A stretch of DNA of 64,000 bases, from contig NZ_BMKZ01000003.1 of NCBI RefSeq assembly GCF_014644735.1, positions 1 through 64,000 on the forward strand. The letters are read 5' to 3'. The first letter of the stretch is position 1, and each line of letters begins with the position of its first letter. Source of the stretch: Caldalkalibacillus thermarum (GTDB lineage Bacteria; Bacillota; Bacilli; Caldalkalibacillales; Caldalkalibacillaceae). Positions 1 through 9,080 of this stretch are shown here, in pieces. The position numbers and the translations under genes are program-made. The notes under the pieces were generated by a model that ran no database searches, had not been told where the DNA came from, and was given only the letters and a program-made list of their open reading frames with translations.

Positions 1-127
1 TTGTTGGCTTTCTAGTCAACTGAACCGTGGGACACACGGGGATCGCTTGGTCAATAAACGGCTGGTAGGCTGTTGTTCCCAAGAATCCCCCACCTCTAAG
101 CGAAGCGTAGGTGGTGGGAGTGTTCAA
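1..127 (+). mobile_element. Right end of an IS200/IS605-family (TnpB-type) element
   Basis: The first 127 bases look like the right end of an IS605/IS1341-type element: a small hairpin (CCGTG at 25-29 with CACGG at 35-39), a larger imperfect hairpin (87-95 with 109-118), and then a terminal TTCAA at 123-127 resembling the right cleavage site of this family. The element body and any tnpB gene lie left of the window. A tnpB stop could be the TAG at 13-15, but no reading frame could be assigned. The assignment rests on remembered family features (hairpin-rich right end just before TTCAA); no transposase sequence is visible. Confidence 0.55.
24..127 (+). ncRNA. Putative omega-RNA (reRNA) scaffold of a TnpB element
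   Basis: In TnpB systems the transcript of the element's right end is the guide RNA: the scaffold ends at the transposon border and the adjoining host DNA serves as guide. Here the hairpins at 25-39 and 87-118 precede TTCAA at 123-127, so a guide would start at 128. The following hairpin ACCCTT/AAGGGT (143-148 with 152-157) could end the transcript. An open frame crosses this stretch but has no Shine-Dalgarno sequence and encodes nothing recognisable. RNA expression and the exact 5' end are inference. Confidence 0.45.
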
Positions 128-194
128 TATAGGGACTTTGGTACCCTTAAAAAGGGTTCGTTTCAGAAAATTGCTTATAACAGAAAATTAATGT

Positions 195-224
195 TTGACA
201 AAACTAAGCCAACTTTACTACAAT
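195..224 (+). promoter_or_regulatory. SigA-type promoter of malate synthase gene
   Basis: TTGACA at 195-200 and TACAAT at 219-224 with an 18-base spacer, placing the transcription start near 231 and leaving a leader of about 70 bases before the ATG at 301. The leader holds an AACTGTTCAT motif at 256-265 whose near-reverse complement occurs before the GntR-type regulator gene (1976-1985), a possible operator. Confidence 0.6.
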
Positions 225-300
225 TAAAGTAGCTTTCAGATATCACATATCAGACAACTGTTCATCACAAATAGAACTTGGAAAGGAAGGGATTTTCAAT

Positions 301-1908
301 ATGGCGACACAAGCGTACCACAATATTGAAGGTGTGCAAATCAATGCACCGGTGACACCTGCCTATGCTGAAATTTTAACTCCGGAAGCACTCAAATTCA
401 TGGCCAAGCTGGTGAGAGCCTTTGCGGACAGACGCGATGAACTGTTAAAAAGGAGGGTAGAGAGACAAAAGGAATTTAATGCCGGACGTTTACCAGACTT
501 TTTGAAAGAAACGGAGCATATTCGCAATGGTGATTGGACCATTGCTCCTTTGCCCGAAGACCTGCAAGACCGGCGAGTAGAGATTACAGGGCCGGCCGGG
601 GTGCGAAAAATGGTCGTCAACGCCCTCAATTCAGGGGCTAAAACCTTCATGGCTGACTTTGAAGATGCCAATTCCCCCACCTGGGATAATACCATTCAGG
701 GCCAAATCAACCTGCGTGACGCCATTCGCCGCCAAATTGACTTTACCACACCGGAGGGAAAAGAATACAAGTTAAAGGATAAGGTGGCCACTCTGATCGT
801 ACGGCCCCGTGGCTGGCATCTGGATGAAAAACATGTCCTGGTAGACGGAAAGCCTGTTCCGGGTGGCATTTTTGATTTTGCGTTGTATTTCTTCCACAAT
901 GCCAAGACGTTGATTGAACAAGGGTCTGGCCCGTACTTCTATTTGCCCAAAATGGAAAGCCATCTGGAGGCCAGATTGTGGAATGACATCTTTGTCATGG
1001 CTCAGGAGGAACTTGGCATCCCCCGTGGAACCATCAAGGCCACAGTCCTGATTGAGACCATCCTGGCCGCTTTTGAAATGGATGAGATTTTGTATGAATT
1101 ACGGGAACATTCTGCAGGGCTGAATTGCGGCCGCTGGGACTATATCTTCAGTTACATCAAAGTGTTGCGCAATCATCCTGATGTGATTTTGCCGGACCGC
1201 AACTCTGTCACCATGACCGTTCCTTTTATGCGGGCTTACACCTTGCTGACCATCAAAACATGCCATAAGCGCAAGGCGCCTGCCATTGGCGGCATGGCCG
1301 CCCAAATTCCGGTCAAGGATGATCCGCAAGCGAACGAGGAAGCTTTTGCCAAAGTTCGGGCGGATAAAGAGAGAGAGGCAAAGGACGGTCATGATGGAAC
1401 GTGGGTCGCTCATCCGGCACTGGTGCCTGTGGCTATGGAAGTATTTGACAAATATTTGCCTACTCCCAACCAGATTCACAGACAGCGTGACGATGTGCAG
1501 GTCACAGCCAGTGATCTCTTAGCCGTGCCGGAAGGAAAGATTACCGAAGCGGGCCTGCGCAACAATATCAGTGTTGGCATTCAATATTTGGAAGCCTGGC
1601 TCAACGGTTCAGGTGCTGTTCCTATCTTTAATCTGATGGAAGATGCAGCTACGGCAGAGATTGCCCGTACCCAGGTTTGGCAGTGGATCCATCATCCCAA
1701 GGGAGTGCTGGATGACGGACGTAAAGTAACCGTGGAACTGGTTAATCAACTGGTAGATGAAGAACTGCAAAAAATTAAAGAGATGGTGGGCGAAGAACGG
1801 TTTAAAACAGGCAAATATGACCTGGCCGTGGAATTGTTCACCAAGATGGCTACTGCTGAAGAACTGGTCGACTTCTTAACCTTGCCGTGCTATGAGTATC
1901 TTGACTAG
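301..1908 (+). CDS. aceB: Malate synthase (A type)
   Basis: Condenses glyoxylate with acetyl-CoA and water to give malate and CoA. The 535-residue length is that of malate synthase A, not the roughly 720-residue G form. The family signature GLNCGRWD lies at residues 273-280, arginines in the RPRGW segment at 168-170 correspond to the glyoxylate-binding arginine, and E447-D448 in NLMEDAA is the catalytic acidic pair region. The ATG at 301 follows a GGAAAGGAAGGG ribosome site. No isocitrate lyase gene is nearby. Instead the next genes are glycolate oxidase subunits, so the enzyme probably consumes glyoxylate made from glycolate, the role GlcB plays in E. coli. Product assignment is very secure; the glycolate role is inferred from context. 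Confidence 0.96.
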   Translation: MATQAYHNIEGVQINAPVTPAYAEILTPEALKFMAKLVRAFADRRDELLKRRVERQKEFNAGRLPDFLKETEHIRNGDWTIAPLPEDLQDRRVEITGPAGVRKMVVNALNSGAKTFMADFEDANSPTWDNTIQGQINLRDAIRRQIDFTTPEGKEYKLKDKVATLIVRPRGWHLDEKHVLVDGKPVPGGIFDFALYFFHNAKTLIEQGSGPYFYLPKMESHLEARLWNDIFVMAQEELGIPRGTIKATVLIETILAAFEMDEILYELREHSAGLNCGRWDYIFSYIKVLRNHPDVILPDRNSVTMTVPFMRAYTLLTIKTCHKRKAPAIGGMAAQIPVKDDPQANEEAFAKVRADKEREAKDGHDGTWVAHPALVPVAMEVFDKYLPTPNQIHRQRDDVQVTASDLLAVPEGKITEAGLRNNISVGIQYLEAWLNGSGAVPIFNLMEDAATAEIARTQVWQWIHHPKGVLDDGRKVTVELVNQLVDEELQKIKEMVGEERFKTGKYDLAVELFTKMATAEELVDFLTLPCYEYLD

Positions 1909-1923
1909 CTTGCATTCATCTAG

Positions 1924-1969
1924 AGAGGGAACACTTTTCCCAATCCAAGGGTATGAGTGTTCCCTCTTT
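1924..1969 (+). terminator. Intrinsic terminator after malate synthase
   Basis: A 12-base perfect stem (1924-1935 with 1956-1967), loop of 20 bases, followed by a short T-rich run. It separates aceB from the regulator gene. Confidence 0.75.
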
Positions 1970-2038
1970 CAAACCATGAACTGTTATATATCAGTTTTCA
2001 ACCGTGACTAACCATTGCTCTAGAGGGGAGGGGTGTTA

Positions 2039-2743
2039 ATGGACTTGGAAAAGATATCGCCTAAAAAAATTTCGGAGCGGGTGGCTGAACAGCTGGAGCA
2101 ATGGATTGTCTCCCAACACTTAAAACCGGGTGATAAACTCCCCTCGGTCCGCCAATTATGCGCTATGTTTGATGTGGGACGCTCCGCGGTAAGGGATGCG
2201 ATTACCACATTAAAAGGTAAAGGCATATTGGAAGTGAGACAAGGAGAAGGAGCTTTCATACGCTCCTTTGATACAGGACAGCTGTTTGAGCAATTATTTA
2301 TTTTGGAAAAACAGGATCTGATAGATGTATTTAATGTGCGTAAAATATTGGAAGCTGGCAGTGCTGAACTGGCCGCCATAAGCCGTACTGAGTCCCATCT
2401 TCAACAGATGGAAACAGCTCTGGAGGAGATGGAATATTCCGATTCCTTAGAAGATTGGGAAGCGGATTATGCCTTTCATATGGCTATTGCTGAAGCAACA
2501 TGCAACAAAGTGATTATTCGTCTCATGGAGACGCTGTCAGTCCTGTTGAAAAAAGCCATTATCAATTGCCACCGCATGGCGCTCCATTCCGAAACAGTGT
2601 CCACATCTATCAGAAAACAACATGCGGCCATCTATACCGCCATCAAAGCTCAGCATGAGGAACAGGCCAGGACAGCCATGCTAGACCATTTATGTTATGT
2701 GGAAGCCATATTGAACCAAGCGCAGGACCGGTATTCCAGGTAA
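2039..2743 (+). CDS. FadR-subfamily GntR transcriptional regulator (GlcC/LldR-like)
   Basis: A 234-residue regulator with an N-terminal winged helix (about residues 1-70, containing LPSVRQLCAMFDVGRSAVRD) and a C-terminal all-helical FCD ligand domain (about 90-215) with the metal-site histidines typical of the family (AFHMAIAEA). Such proteins sense carboxylates such as lactate, glycolate or long-chain acyl-CoA. The ATG at 2039 is preferred to an in-frame GTG at 2033 because the ribosome site GGGGAGGG ends at 2032-2033. Sitting between malate synthase and glycolate oxidase genes, it most likely controls them in response to glycolate or lactate. The effector is inferred, not read from sequence. 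Confidence 0.88.
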   Translation: MDLEKISPKKISERVAEQLEQWIVSQHLKPGDKLPSVRQLCAMFDVGRSAVRDAITTLKGKGILEVRQGEGAFIRSFDTGQLFEQLFILEKQDLIDVFNVRKILEAGSAELAAISRTESHLQQMETALEEMEYSDSLEDWEADYAFHMAIAEATCNKVIIRLMETLSVLLKKAIINCHRMALHSETVSTSIRKQHAAIYTAIKAQHEEQARTAMLDHLCYVEAILNQAQDRYSR

Positions 2744-2767
2744 TTACAAATCACGGGGGTGAGCGAT

Positions 2768-4072
2768 ATGCTGGCCGAGCTTAGACAACAAACAGGAGTC
2801 AAACATATTGAAGCAAATGAGCCAAGGTCTGATCCCTTTGGCAATTGGGCCCCATATACGGCATATCCCCAAAACGAGGGCGAAGTGTCTCGTATTTTAA
2901 GTTATGCCAGCCAAAAAGGGCTCAAAATTATTCCCGTTGGCGGAGGAACAAAGCGGGGGTTTGGCGGAACGGAGCCCAAGGCAGATGTATTACTTAGTTT
3001 ATCCCATTTGAAAGGAATAGTGGAGCATTCTCCAGGTGATATGATTGCGACAATCAAACCTGGAACCACCATTGCTGAACTAAAAGCGAAGCTGGCTGAG
3101 CACGGGCAGATGCTGCCCCTTGACCCCTACTGGCCTGATGAGGCAACTATCGGGGGGGTTATTGCAGCCAATGACAGCGGACCCAAGCGTCTTAAATACG
3201 GTTCAGCCCGGGATCATGTGATTGGTTTGCGCATTGTCTATCCGGACGGCCGTATCATTAGAAGTGGAGGCAAGGTGGTCAAAAATGTAGCCGGCTACGA
3301 CATGAACAAGCTCTTTATCGGTTCTATGGGTACTTTGGGTGTGCTGACGGAAATCACTGTTAAATTGCGCCCTCTGCCCCAAGATGAAAGGTTGGTGCTG
3401 CTTTCCTTTGCAGAGGACAAGTTGGCCAACGTTCGTCAATTTGCGCTTCGGCTTTTAGATTCTGTTTTGGAGCCAGTCACCTTAGAGTTGCTTAATCCTG
3501 CTATAAACAAGCGTTTAACGGACCACGAAGGATACGGATTAGCCATCACCTTTGAAGACAGGGAAAAGGCGGTGAATTACCAGGAACAATGGATCAAAAC
3601 CAACATTCCCCAGGGAACTTGTGTAGAGGTCTTGTCCAGGGACAAGACCAGAGAATGGTGGAACCGTTTCGCCATGCTGCCACCTAATCCCAATCATCAA
3701 TGCGGACAACATGAAATCGCACTTAAGATTGGCAGTCAGAACATGGATGTGCTCCCCATTATTGAGGAGTGTCAGCGTTTGGCGCTTCAACACGGGATTG
3801 TCCTGGAAGCCCACGGAGGGCTGGGTCATGGATTGTCCGCAGTGTACATCAGACATGATGCGAGACAGGTTGAAACGCTGGTTCGCGGGCTCCGCTCTTT
3901 CGTAGAGCAGAGAAACGGCTATGTTGTGATTCGGCATGCTCCGCTCTCCTTTAGGCAAAAGGTGAGTGTCTGGGGTGAAAAGCCAGCGTATTTTCCGTTA
4001 CTGGAGGGCATCCGTAAAACGATTGATTCCCAACTCATCCTAAACCATAAACGTTTTGTAGGAGGGTTATAA
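2768..4072 (+). CDS. glcE: Glycolate oxidase FAD-binding subunit GlcE-like
   Basis: FAD-linked oxidase of the PCMH/VAO family. The flavin-binding domain occupies about residues 30-210, with PVGGGTKRGFG and the GGVIAANDSGPKRLKYG segment, followed by GGKVVKNVAGYDMNKLFIGSMGTLG, characteristic of GlcE. With GlcD and GlcF it forms the membrane-associated glycolate dehydrogenase that makes glyoxylate. The ATG at 2768 fits the GGGGGTGA ribosome site at 2755-2762; a GTG at 2759 would add three residues but overlaps that site. At about 434 residues it is longer than E. coli GlcE (350). The stop codon abuts the glcF start, so the genes are translationally coupled. Confidence 0.88.
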   Translation: MLAELRQQTGVKHIEANEPRSDPFGNWAPYTAYPQNEGEVSRILSYASQKGLKIIPVGGGTKRGFGGTEPKADVLLSLSHLKGIVEHSPGDMIATIKPGTTIAELKAKLAEHGQMLPLDPYWPDEATIGGVIAANDSGPKRLKYGSARDHVIGLRIVYPDGRIIRSGGKVVKNVAGYDMNKLFIGSMGTLGVLTEITVKLRPLPQDERLVLLSFAEDKLANVRQFALRLLDSVLEPVTLELLNPAINKRLTDHEGYGLAITFEDREKAVNYQEQWIKTNIPQGTCVEVLSRDKTREWWNRFAMLPPNPNHQCGQHEIALKIGSQNMDVLPIIEECQRLALQHGIVLEAHGGLGHGLSAVYIRHDARQVETLVRGLRSFVEQRNGYVVIRHAPLSFRQKVSVWGEKPAYFPLLEGIRKTIDSQLILNHKRFVGGL

Positions 4073-5437
4073 ATGAGTATTTCCGAACAGCGTCTAGAGG
4101 GAATACACAGTCAAGCACCTCCGTGCCATTCGGCAAGCAATTATTTGTGGGAGGATCCCCCTGATGAAGATAAATTCTCAGTCTGTGTGCACTGCGGCAT
4201 GTGTTTGGAGGCCTGTCCCACCTATTTGCAAACCGGTCAGGAACACCAGTCACCGCGGGGAAGGGTTCACTTAATTAAGGCGGTAGCCCAGGGAAAACTG
4301 GAAGTGAATGAAGCGTTTGAGGATCCGGTCTTTACTTGCCTCGATTGCCGGGCCTGTGAAACGGCTTGTCCGGCCGGGGTTCAAGTTGGGGCTTTAATTG
4401 AGCAGGCAAGAGGCCAAGTCCGCCAAGCTATGCCTTTGAAAGGTTGGAAAGGTTGGCTAAACCGCTTGTTCCTCAGGGGCATCTTTCCTTATTCGTCCAG
4501 GCTCTATTTGTTAGGCCAGCTCTTGAAATTCTACCAGAAGAGCGGCTTGCAGCATGTGGTGCGTAAGCTGGGCTTGCTTAAAATATTACCTGCACATCTT
4601 GAGGAGATGGAAAAAGTTCTCCCTCCTGCTGGAAAGCCTGTTCTGAAAACTTATCCTACCGTCGTTCCGGCCCAAGGACCCACCAAACAGCGCGTCGGAC
4701 TTTTGACAGGTTGTGTCATGGATGTCGTGTTCAGTGATATCAATGAGGCGACTATTCGTGTGCTCACCCGCAATGGTTATGAAGTTGTGTTGCCCAAAGA
4801 ACAAAAATGCTGTGGGGCGCTGCAGATTCATGCCGGAGACCGGGAGACGGGAAAAAAATTGGCCCGTCAGAATATTGATGCATTTTTGTCGGCTGGTGTC
4901 GATAAAATTGTCGTCAATGCTGCTGGATGCGGGTGCGCGTTAAAAGAGTATGCTGAATTGTTGCGTAACGATAAAGAGTATAAAACAAAGGCCCAAGTTT
5001 TTGTTGAAAAGGTGGAAGATATCTCCAAGTTTTTACATGATAACGGATATGAAAAACCTACAGGGGAATTCAATCTGCGCGTGACCTACCATGATGCTTG
5101 CCATCTGGCCCATGGTCAAGGGATTCGCTTTGAACCGCGCAAATTACTACAAAGCATTCCAGGCGTTGAAGTGGTGGAAATGACCAACGCTGATACATGC
5201 TGCGGCAGTGCCGGTATTTATAACTTGACTCATCCGGATATGGCTGGAAAAATCTTAACAGAAAAAATGAAGCACGTTCCTCAGGATGTAGAACTGATTA
5301 CAATGGGCAATCCCGGCTGTATGTTGCAGATGGCCATGGGTGTGTTGCGTGAGGGCCGCAACCAGCGTGTGGTCCATACGGTGGAAGTATTAGACTGGGC
5401 TTATCAACAGAGCAGCGCGCGGCAGGATTCTGGTTAA
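4073..5437 (+). CDS. glcF: Glycolate oxidase iron-sulfur subunit GlcF
   Basis: A 454-residue electron-transfer subunit. Two [4Fe-4S] ferredoxin motifs lie in the N-terminal part (CVHCGMCLEACP, about residues 40-50, and CLDCRACETACP, about 90-100). Two cysteine-rich CCG domains follow, visible as GCVMD...KCCGAL and HDACH...TCCGSAG. GlcF passes electrons from the flavoproteins GlcD/GlcE to the quinone pool. The ATG directly follows the glcE stop and the ribosome site is GTAGGAGGG. Related LutA/GlpC-type proteins share this architecture, but the partner genes on both sides favour GlcF. Confidence 0.9.
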   Translation: MSISEQRLEGIHSQAPPCHSASNYLWEDPPDEDKFSVCVHCGMCLEACPTYLQTGQEHQSPRGRVHLIKAVAQGKLEVNEAFEDPVFTCLDCRACETACPAGVQVGALIEQARGQVRQAMPLKGWKGWLNRLFLRGIFPYSSRLYLLGQLLKFYQKSGLQHVVRKLGLLKILPAHLEEMEKVLPPAGKPVLKTYPTVVPAQGPTKQRVGLLTGCVMDVVFSDINEATIRVLTRNGYEVVLPKEQKCCGALQIHAGDRETGKKLARQNIDAFLSAGVDKIVVNAAGCGCALKEYAELLRNDKEYKTKAQVFVEKVEDISKFLHDNGYEKPTGEFNLRVTYHDACHLAHGQGIRFEPRKLLQSIPGVEVVEMTNADTCCGSAGIYNLTHPDMAGKILTEKMKHVPQDVELITMGNPGCMLQMAMGVLREGRNQRVVHTVEVLDWAYQQSSARQDSG

Positions 5438-5466
5438 CAATACGCTGCCAAGGAGGCGTAGAAGAC

Positions 5467-6912
5467 ATGTTGTTTAAAAAGAAACAACGGATTTCTGCCA
5501 AGGATCCCATTATTCCTGCCCTGCAGGCTATTGTGGGTGAAGAGGATGTTTTATACCGCTATGAAGACCTGGTTGCTTATGAATGCGACGGTTACACCAT
5601 TCACAAGGGAATCCCCCGGGCTGTTGTTTTTCCAGAGTCAACGGAAGAAGTTTCGGCTGTGGTTAAGTACCTCCATCAACAACAGATTCCCTTCATCCCC
5701 AGGGGAGCAGGAACGGGACTTAGCGGCGGGGCTATTCCTCAAAACAATGAAGTGATCATTAGCCTGGTGCGCATGAAAAAGTTGTTAGAAGTGGATTTTT
5801 ACAACCGCTATGCCGTGGTTGAACCCGGATTTGTGAATTTAAAATTAACCAATGCGATAGCGGATAAAGGTTATTACTATGCGCCAGACCCCTCCAGTCA
5901 ATATGTGTGCACCATTGGAGGCAATGTGGCTGAAAATGCGGGCGGAGCCCATTGTTTGAAATACGGTGTGACCACTAACCATATTCTTGGCATGGAAGCG
6001 GTTTTAGCCAATGGGGAGATTGTTGAACTCGGTGGTGTTCCTGATGTGCCGGGCTACGATTTGATGGGCCTCATCACCGGTTCGGAAGGAACCTTGGCCA
6101 TTGTGACCAAAATTAAGGTGCGCATCTTGAAAACTCCCCAGGAAAAGAAGACGGTGATGGCCTATTTTGACAAGGTGCAAGATGCTTCCCAAGCTGTTTC
6201 CGATATTATTGCGGCTGGAATTGTGACGGCTGCCTTGGAAATGATGGATAAAGTGGCCATTGAAGGGGTTGAAGCGGCCAATTTTCCTGTGGGGCACCCC
6301 CGGGACATTGAAGCGGTCTTGCTCTTGGCCGTGGACGGCCTTGCTGCAGGAATTGATGATCAAATTGCTGAAGTGGTGGAGGTGTGCCAAAAGCGGAATG
6401 TCAGGGAAGTGAAGGTGGCCCAAACGGTTGAAGAGGCCCAGAGATGGTGGGCCAACCGTAAAACGGCCTTCGGGGCTATGGGGGCCATTTCACCAGATTA
6501 CCTGGTGCAGGATGGTGTGATCCCCCGCAGCCGCTTGCCCGAAGTTTTGGCCCGTATTGGCGAAATCAGTGAACGCTCGGGGCTGCGCATCGCCAATGTG
6601 TTCCATGCGGGGGACGGCAACTTGCATCCCTTGATCCTGTTTGACTCCCGCAAGCCCGGGGAGACAGACCTGGCTGTCAAAGTGGGTTCAGAAGTGCTCA
6701 AAGTATGCGCAGATGTGGGGGGATCCATCACTGGAGAACACGGTGTAGGCATTGAGAAAAAAGAAGAAATGCGCTTTGTGTTCACCGATGAAGAGATCGA
6801 AGCCCAATTGCAGATCAGGGATGTGTTTAACCCCCAGCAATTGCTTAATCCCGACAAATTGTTTCCCACTCCCAGCCGGTGTGCAGAAGTGAAGCAGGCG
6901 GCCCACAAGTAA
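5467..6912 (+). CDS. glcD: Glycolate oxidase FAD-linked subunit GlcD
   Basis: A 481-residue FAD-dependent 2-hydroxyacid oxidase. The PCMH flavin domain spans about residues 40-220 (PRGAGTGLSGGAIP; GGNVAENAGGAHCLKYG), and the C-terminal FAD-oxidase cap contains FHAGDGNLHP and GEHGVGIEKK. It oxidises glycolate (or D-lactate in some homologues) to the 2-oxoacid. AAGGAGG at 5449-5455 supports the ATG. With glcE and glcF it completes the three-subunit enzyme, though the order here is E-F-D rather than the D-E-F of E. coli. A D-lactate dehydrogenase role is the main alternative. Confidence 0.92.
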   Translation: MLFKKKQRISAKDPIIPALQAIVGEEDVLYRYEDLVAYECDGYTIHKGIPRAVVFPESTEEVSAVVKYLHQQQIPFIPRGAGTGLSGGAIPQNNEVIISLVRMKKLLEVDFYNRYAVVEPGFVNLKLTNAIADKGYYYAPDPSSQYVCTIGGNVAENAGGAHCLKYGVTTNHILGMEAVLANGEIVELGGVPDVPGYDLMGLITGSEGTLAIVTKIKVRILKTPQEKKTVMAYFDKVQDASQAVSDIIAAGIVTAALEMMDKVAIEGVEAANFPVGHPRDIEAVLLLAVDGLAAGIDDQIAEVVEVCQKRNVREVKVAQTVEEAQRWWANRKTAFGAMGAISPDYLVQDGVIPRSRLPEVLARIGEISERSGLRIANVFHAGDGNLHPLILFDSRKPGETDLAVKVGSEVLKVCADVGGSITGEHGVGIEKKEEMRFVFTDEEIEAQLQIRDVFNPQQLLNPDKLFPTPSRCAEVKQAAHK

Positions 6913-7067
6913 ACGTATAGCGAGCACTAAAGAAAAATGATTCGATTAGTATTCAAAGAAAAGGCATTTACCATCTGGTTCAGCTTTTTTTTGGGAGTAT
7001 ATATCTGAAATTTGTCTATAAAATAATTATTGATAATTTTTAATAATAAAGAATGGAGGGATAAAGC

Positions 7068-8876
7068 GTGAATACAGGCCTGTTAGCGCTTTTATCCTTG
7101 TTGCCGATTGTAACCGTATTGGTTTTTCTGGTCCTGTTAAAGTGGCCGGCCAGTAAAGCGATGCCTATTTCTTACATTGTGGTTGTTTTGCTGGCCCTGT
7201 TTGTCTGGAAAGTTCCCGGTGCACAAGTGGCAGCAGCTACCGTTAACGGTCTCATTGTTACAGGAACATTGTTGTATATTATTTTTGGTGCGATCCTGCT
7301 GTTAAATACGCTGAAGGAAAGTGGAGGACTGAGCACCATCCGCCAAGGGTTTACTGACATAACTCCCGACCGCCGCATTCAAGTCATTATCATTGCCTGG
7401 TTATTTGGTTCGTTTATTGAAGGAGCGGCGGGATTTGGTACGCCAGCAGCTGTGGCTGTCCCCTTGATGGTAGGCTTGGGTTTTCCGGCAATGGCGGCCG
7501 TGGTGGCCGGGATGATCATTCAGTCCACACCAGTTTCGTTTGGGGCTGTTGGCACGCCTATTTTGGTAGGTGTAAATACGGGACTTGGCGGTGGAATGGA
7601 TGAAACAGTCAGCTCTTATGTGGCCCAGTTAGGGTATGCAGATTGGAATCTGTTTCTCAATATGGTTGGCGCCAAAGTGGCTGTGTTGCATGCCTTGGTA
7701 GGTACGCTGGTGCCACTCATTCTGGTTGCGTTTATGACCCGTTTCTTTGGCAAAAACAAGTCCTTTGGAGAAGGACTGAAAGTATGGAAGTTTGCTCTGT
7801 TTGCTGCTTTGGCCATGACGGTTCCATATCTCATTGTGGCCAATGTATTGGGGCCCGAATTTCCGTCCATGTTAGGGGGACTCATTGGTTTGGCCATTGT
7901 TGTAACCGCTGCCAAAAAAGGATTTTTAATGCCTCCTCAAGAAGAGGTTTGGGATTTTGACAAAAAAGAAAACTGGGATCCGGAATGGATCGGCCGCATT
8001 ACCTTAGAAGATGTGGGACATCCGCAAGGCAAGATGAACATGCTTAAGGCCTGGTCTCCCTATATCCTGGTCGGCTTGTTGCTGGTTTTGACACGGTTAA
8101 AAGCATTGCCTTTTGAAGCATGGTTAAAATCGTGGACAGTGACCTTTCCCAATATTTTTGGGACAGAGATCACAGCCAGCTTTCAGCCTTTGTTTTTACC
8201 AGGAACCATCTTCATTGTTGTTTCCTTCATCACATTCTTTATTCACCAGATGGATGTAGCGGCTTACAGGCGTGCCTGGGCAAGTTCAGGCAAAACCATG
8301 ATTGCGGCGTCTACAGCACTGATTTTTACCGTTCCCATGGTACAAGTGTTCATTAATACGCAGGGAGGAGCAGCAGGCTTCGAACGGATGCCCATTGCCC
8401 TCGCCGATGGTGTAGCAGCCCTTGTTGGCTCAGCCTGGCCCTTAGCGGGTGCCTTTATCGGCGGCTTGGGTGCCTTTGTGGCGGGCAGTAACACGGTTAG
8501 CAACATGATGTTCTCCCTATTCCAGTTCGGGGTAGGGGAGCGTATTGGGGTAGACCCCACTTGGATCGTCGCTTTACAAGCTGTTGGCGGTGCAGCAGGA
8601 AATATGATTTGTGTCCACAACGTTGTTGCCGCTTCTGCTGTAGCAGGGCTTGTCGGTCGGGAAGGAACTGTAATCCGTATGACAATGCTGCCGTTTATCT
8701 ATTATGCTCTGACCGCAGGGAGTATTGTCTATCTGATCGTCTGGTATGGTGAAAAAGGACTGTTCAATATTGGCACCTTCATTTTGCTGGGTATTGTTGC
8801 TGCTGCCATTTATATCATCAGCGCTAATCATAAACGCTCCACTTCTCATAAGGATGACAAGCATGCGGCCTTATAA
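7068..8876 (+). CDS. LctP-family lactate/glycolate permease
   Basis: A 602-residue polytopic membrane protein of the L-lactate permease (LctP/GlcA) family. It shows the conserved [13 protein letters not shown] segment near residue 120 and [18 protein letters not shown] near 475, with more than ten hydrophobic segments throughout. It starts at a GTG behind GGAGGG. It imports lactate or glycolate with protons. Lying 155 bases after glcD, in a cluster that includes malate synthase, it is likely the glycolate transporter, as GlcA is in E. coli, but sequence alone does not separate lactate from glycolate. The intervening 6913-7067 is A+T rich and may hold its own promoter; no convincing one was seen. 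Confidence 0.9.
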   Translation: MNTGLLALLSLLPIVTVLVFLVLLKWPASKAMPISYIVVVLLALFVWKVPGAQVAAATVNGLIVTGTLLYIIFGAILLLNTLKESGGLSTIRQGFTDITPDRRIQVIIIAWLFGSFIEGAAGFGTPAAVAVPLMVGLGFPAMAAVVAGMIIQSTPVSFGAVGTPILVGVNTGLGGGMDETVSSYVAQLGYADWNLFLNMVGAKVAVLHALVGTLVPLILVAFMTRFFGKNKSFGEGLKVWKFALFAALAMTVPYLIVANVLGPEFPSMLGGLIGLAIVVTAAKKGFLMPPQEEVWDFDKKENWDPEWIGRITLEDVGHPQGKMNMLKAWSPYILVGLLLVLTRLKALPFEAWLKSWTVTFPNIFGTEITASFQPLFLPGTIFIVVSFITFFIHQMDVAAYRRAWASSGKTMIAASTALIFTVPMVQVFINTQGGAAGFERMPIALADGVAALVGSAWPLAGAFIGGLGAFVAGSNTVSNMMFSLFQFGVGERIGVDPTWIVALQAVGGAAGNMICVHNVVAASAVAGLVGREGTVIRMTMLPFIYYALTAGSIVYLIVWYGEKGLFNIGTFILLGIVAAAIYIISANHKRSTSHKDDKHAAL

Positions 8877-8892
8877 GCACATCCCGTTTGTC

Positions 8893-8924
8893 CGCTCTGC
8901 CACATGGCAGGGCGTTTATTTTTT
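8893..8924 (+). terminator. Intrinsic terminator after the permease
   Basis: Stem CGCTCTGCC (8893-8901) pairing with GGCAGGGCG (8906-8914), one wobble pair, a 4-base loop, then TTTATTTTTT. It ends the glycolate cluster. Confidence 0.85.
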
Positions 8925-8966
8925 ACAAAAATAAATGGGCAAATGATTCTGACAAACGATACCCCC

Positions 8967-8995
8967 TTTACAATTTAGTCAGTTAACGATATAAT
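8967..8995 (+). promoter_or_regulatory. SigA-type promoter of the ABC exporter operon
   Basis: TTTACA at 8967-8972 and a perfect TATAAT at 8990-8995 with a 17-base spacer. Transcription would begin near 9002, giving a leader of about 80 bases. In B. subtilis bmrCD is controlled by a leader peptide gene (bmrB); no complete leader ORF was recognised here. Confidence 0.7.
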
Positions 8996-9080
8996 CTTTC
9001 TGCATTTCAAAATTTTGGTTTGATAACGGCCTGTGTTCACCATGGCTGATGATGACACACATAGACAGAGGATGATTACG

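Noticed and set aside
47-232. 61-codon open frame over the IS605-type right end
   Set aside because: It runs through the hairpins of the element end and the aceB promoter, has no ribosome site and no recognisable sequence.
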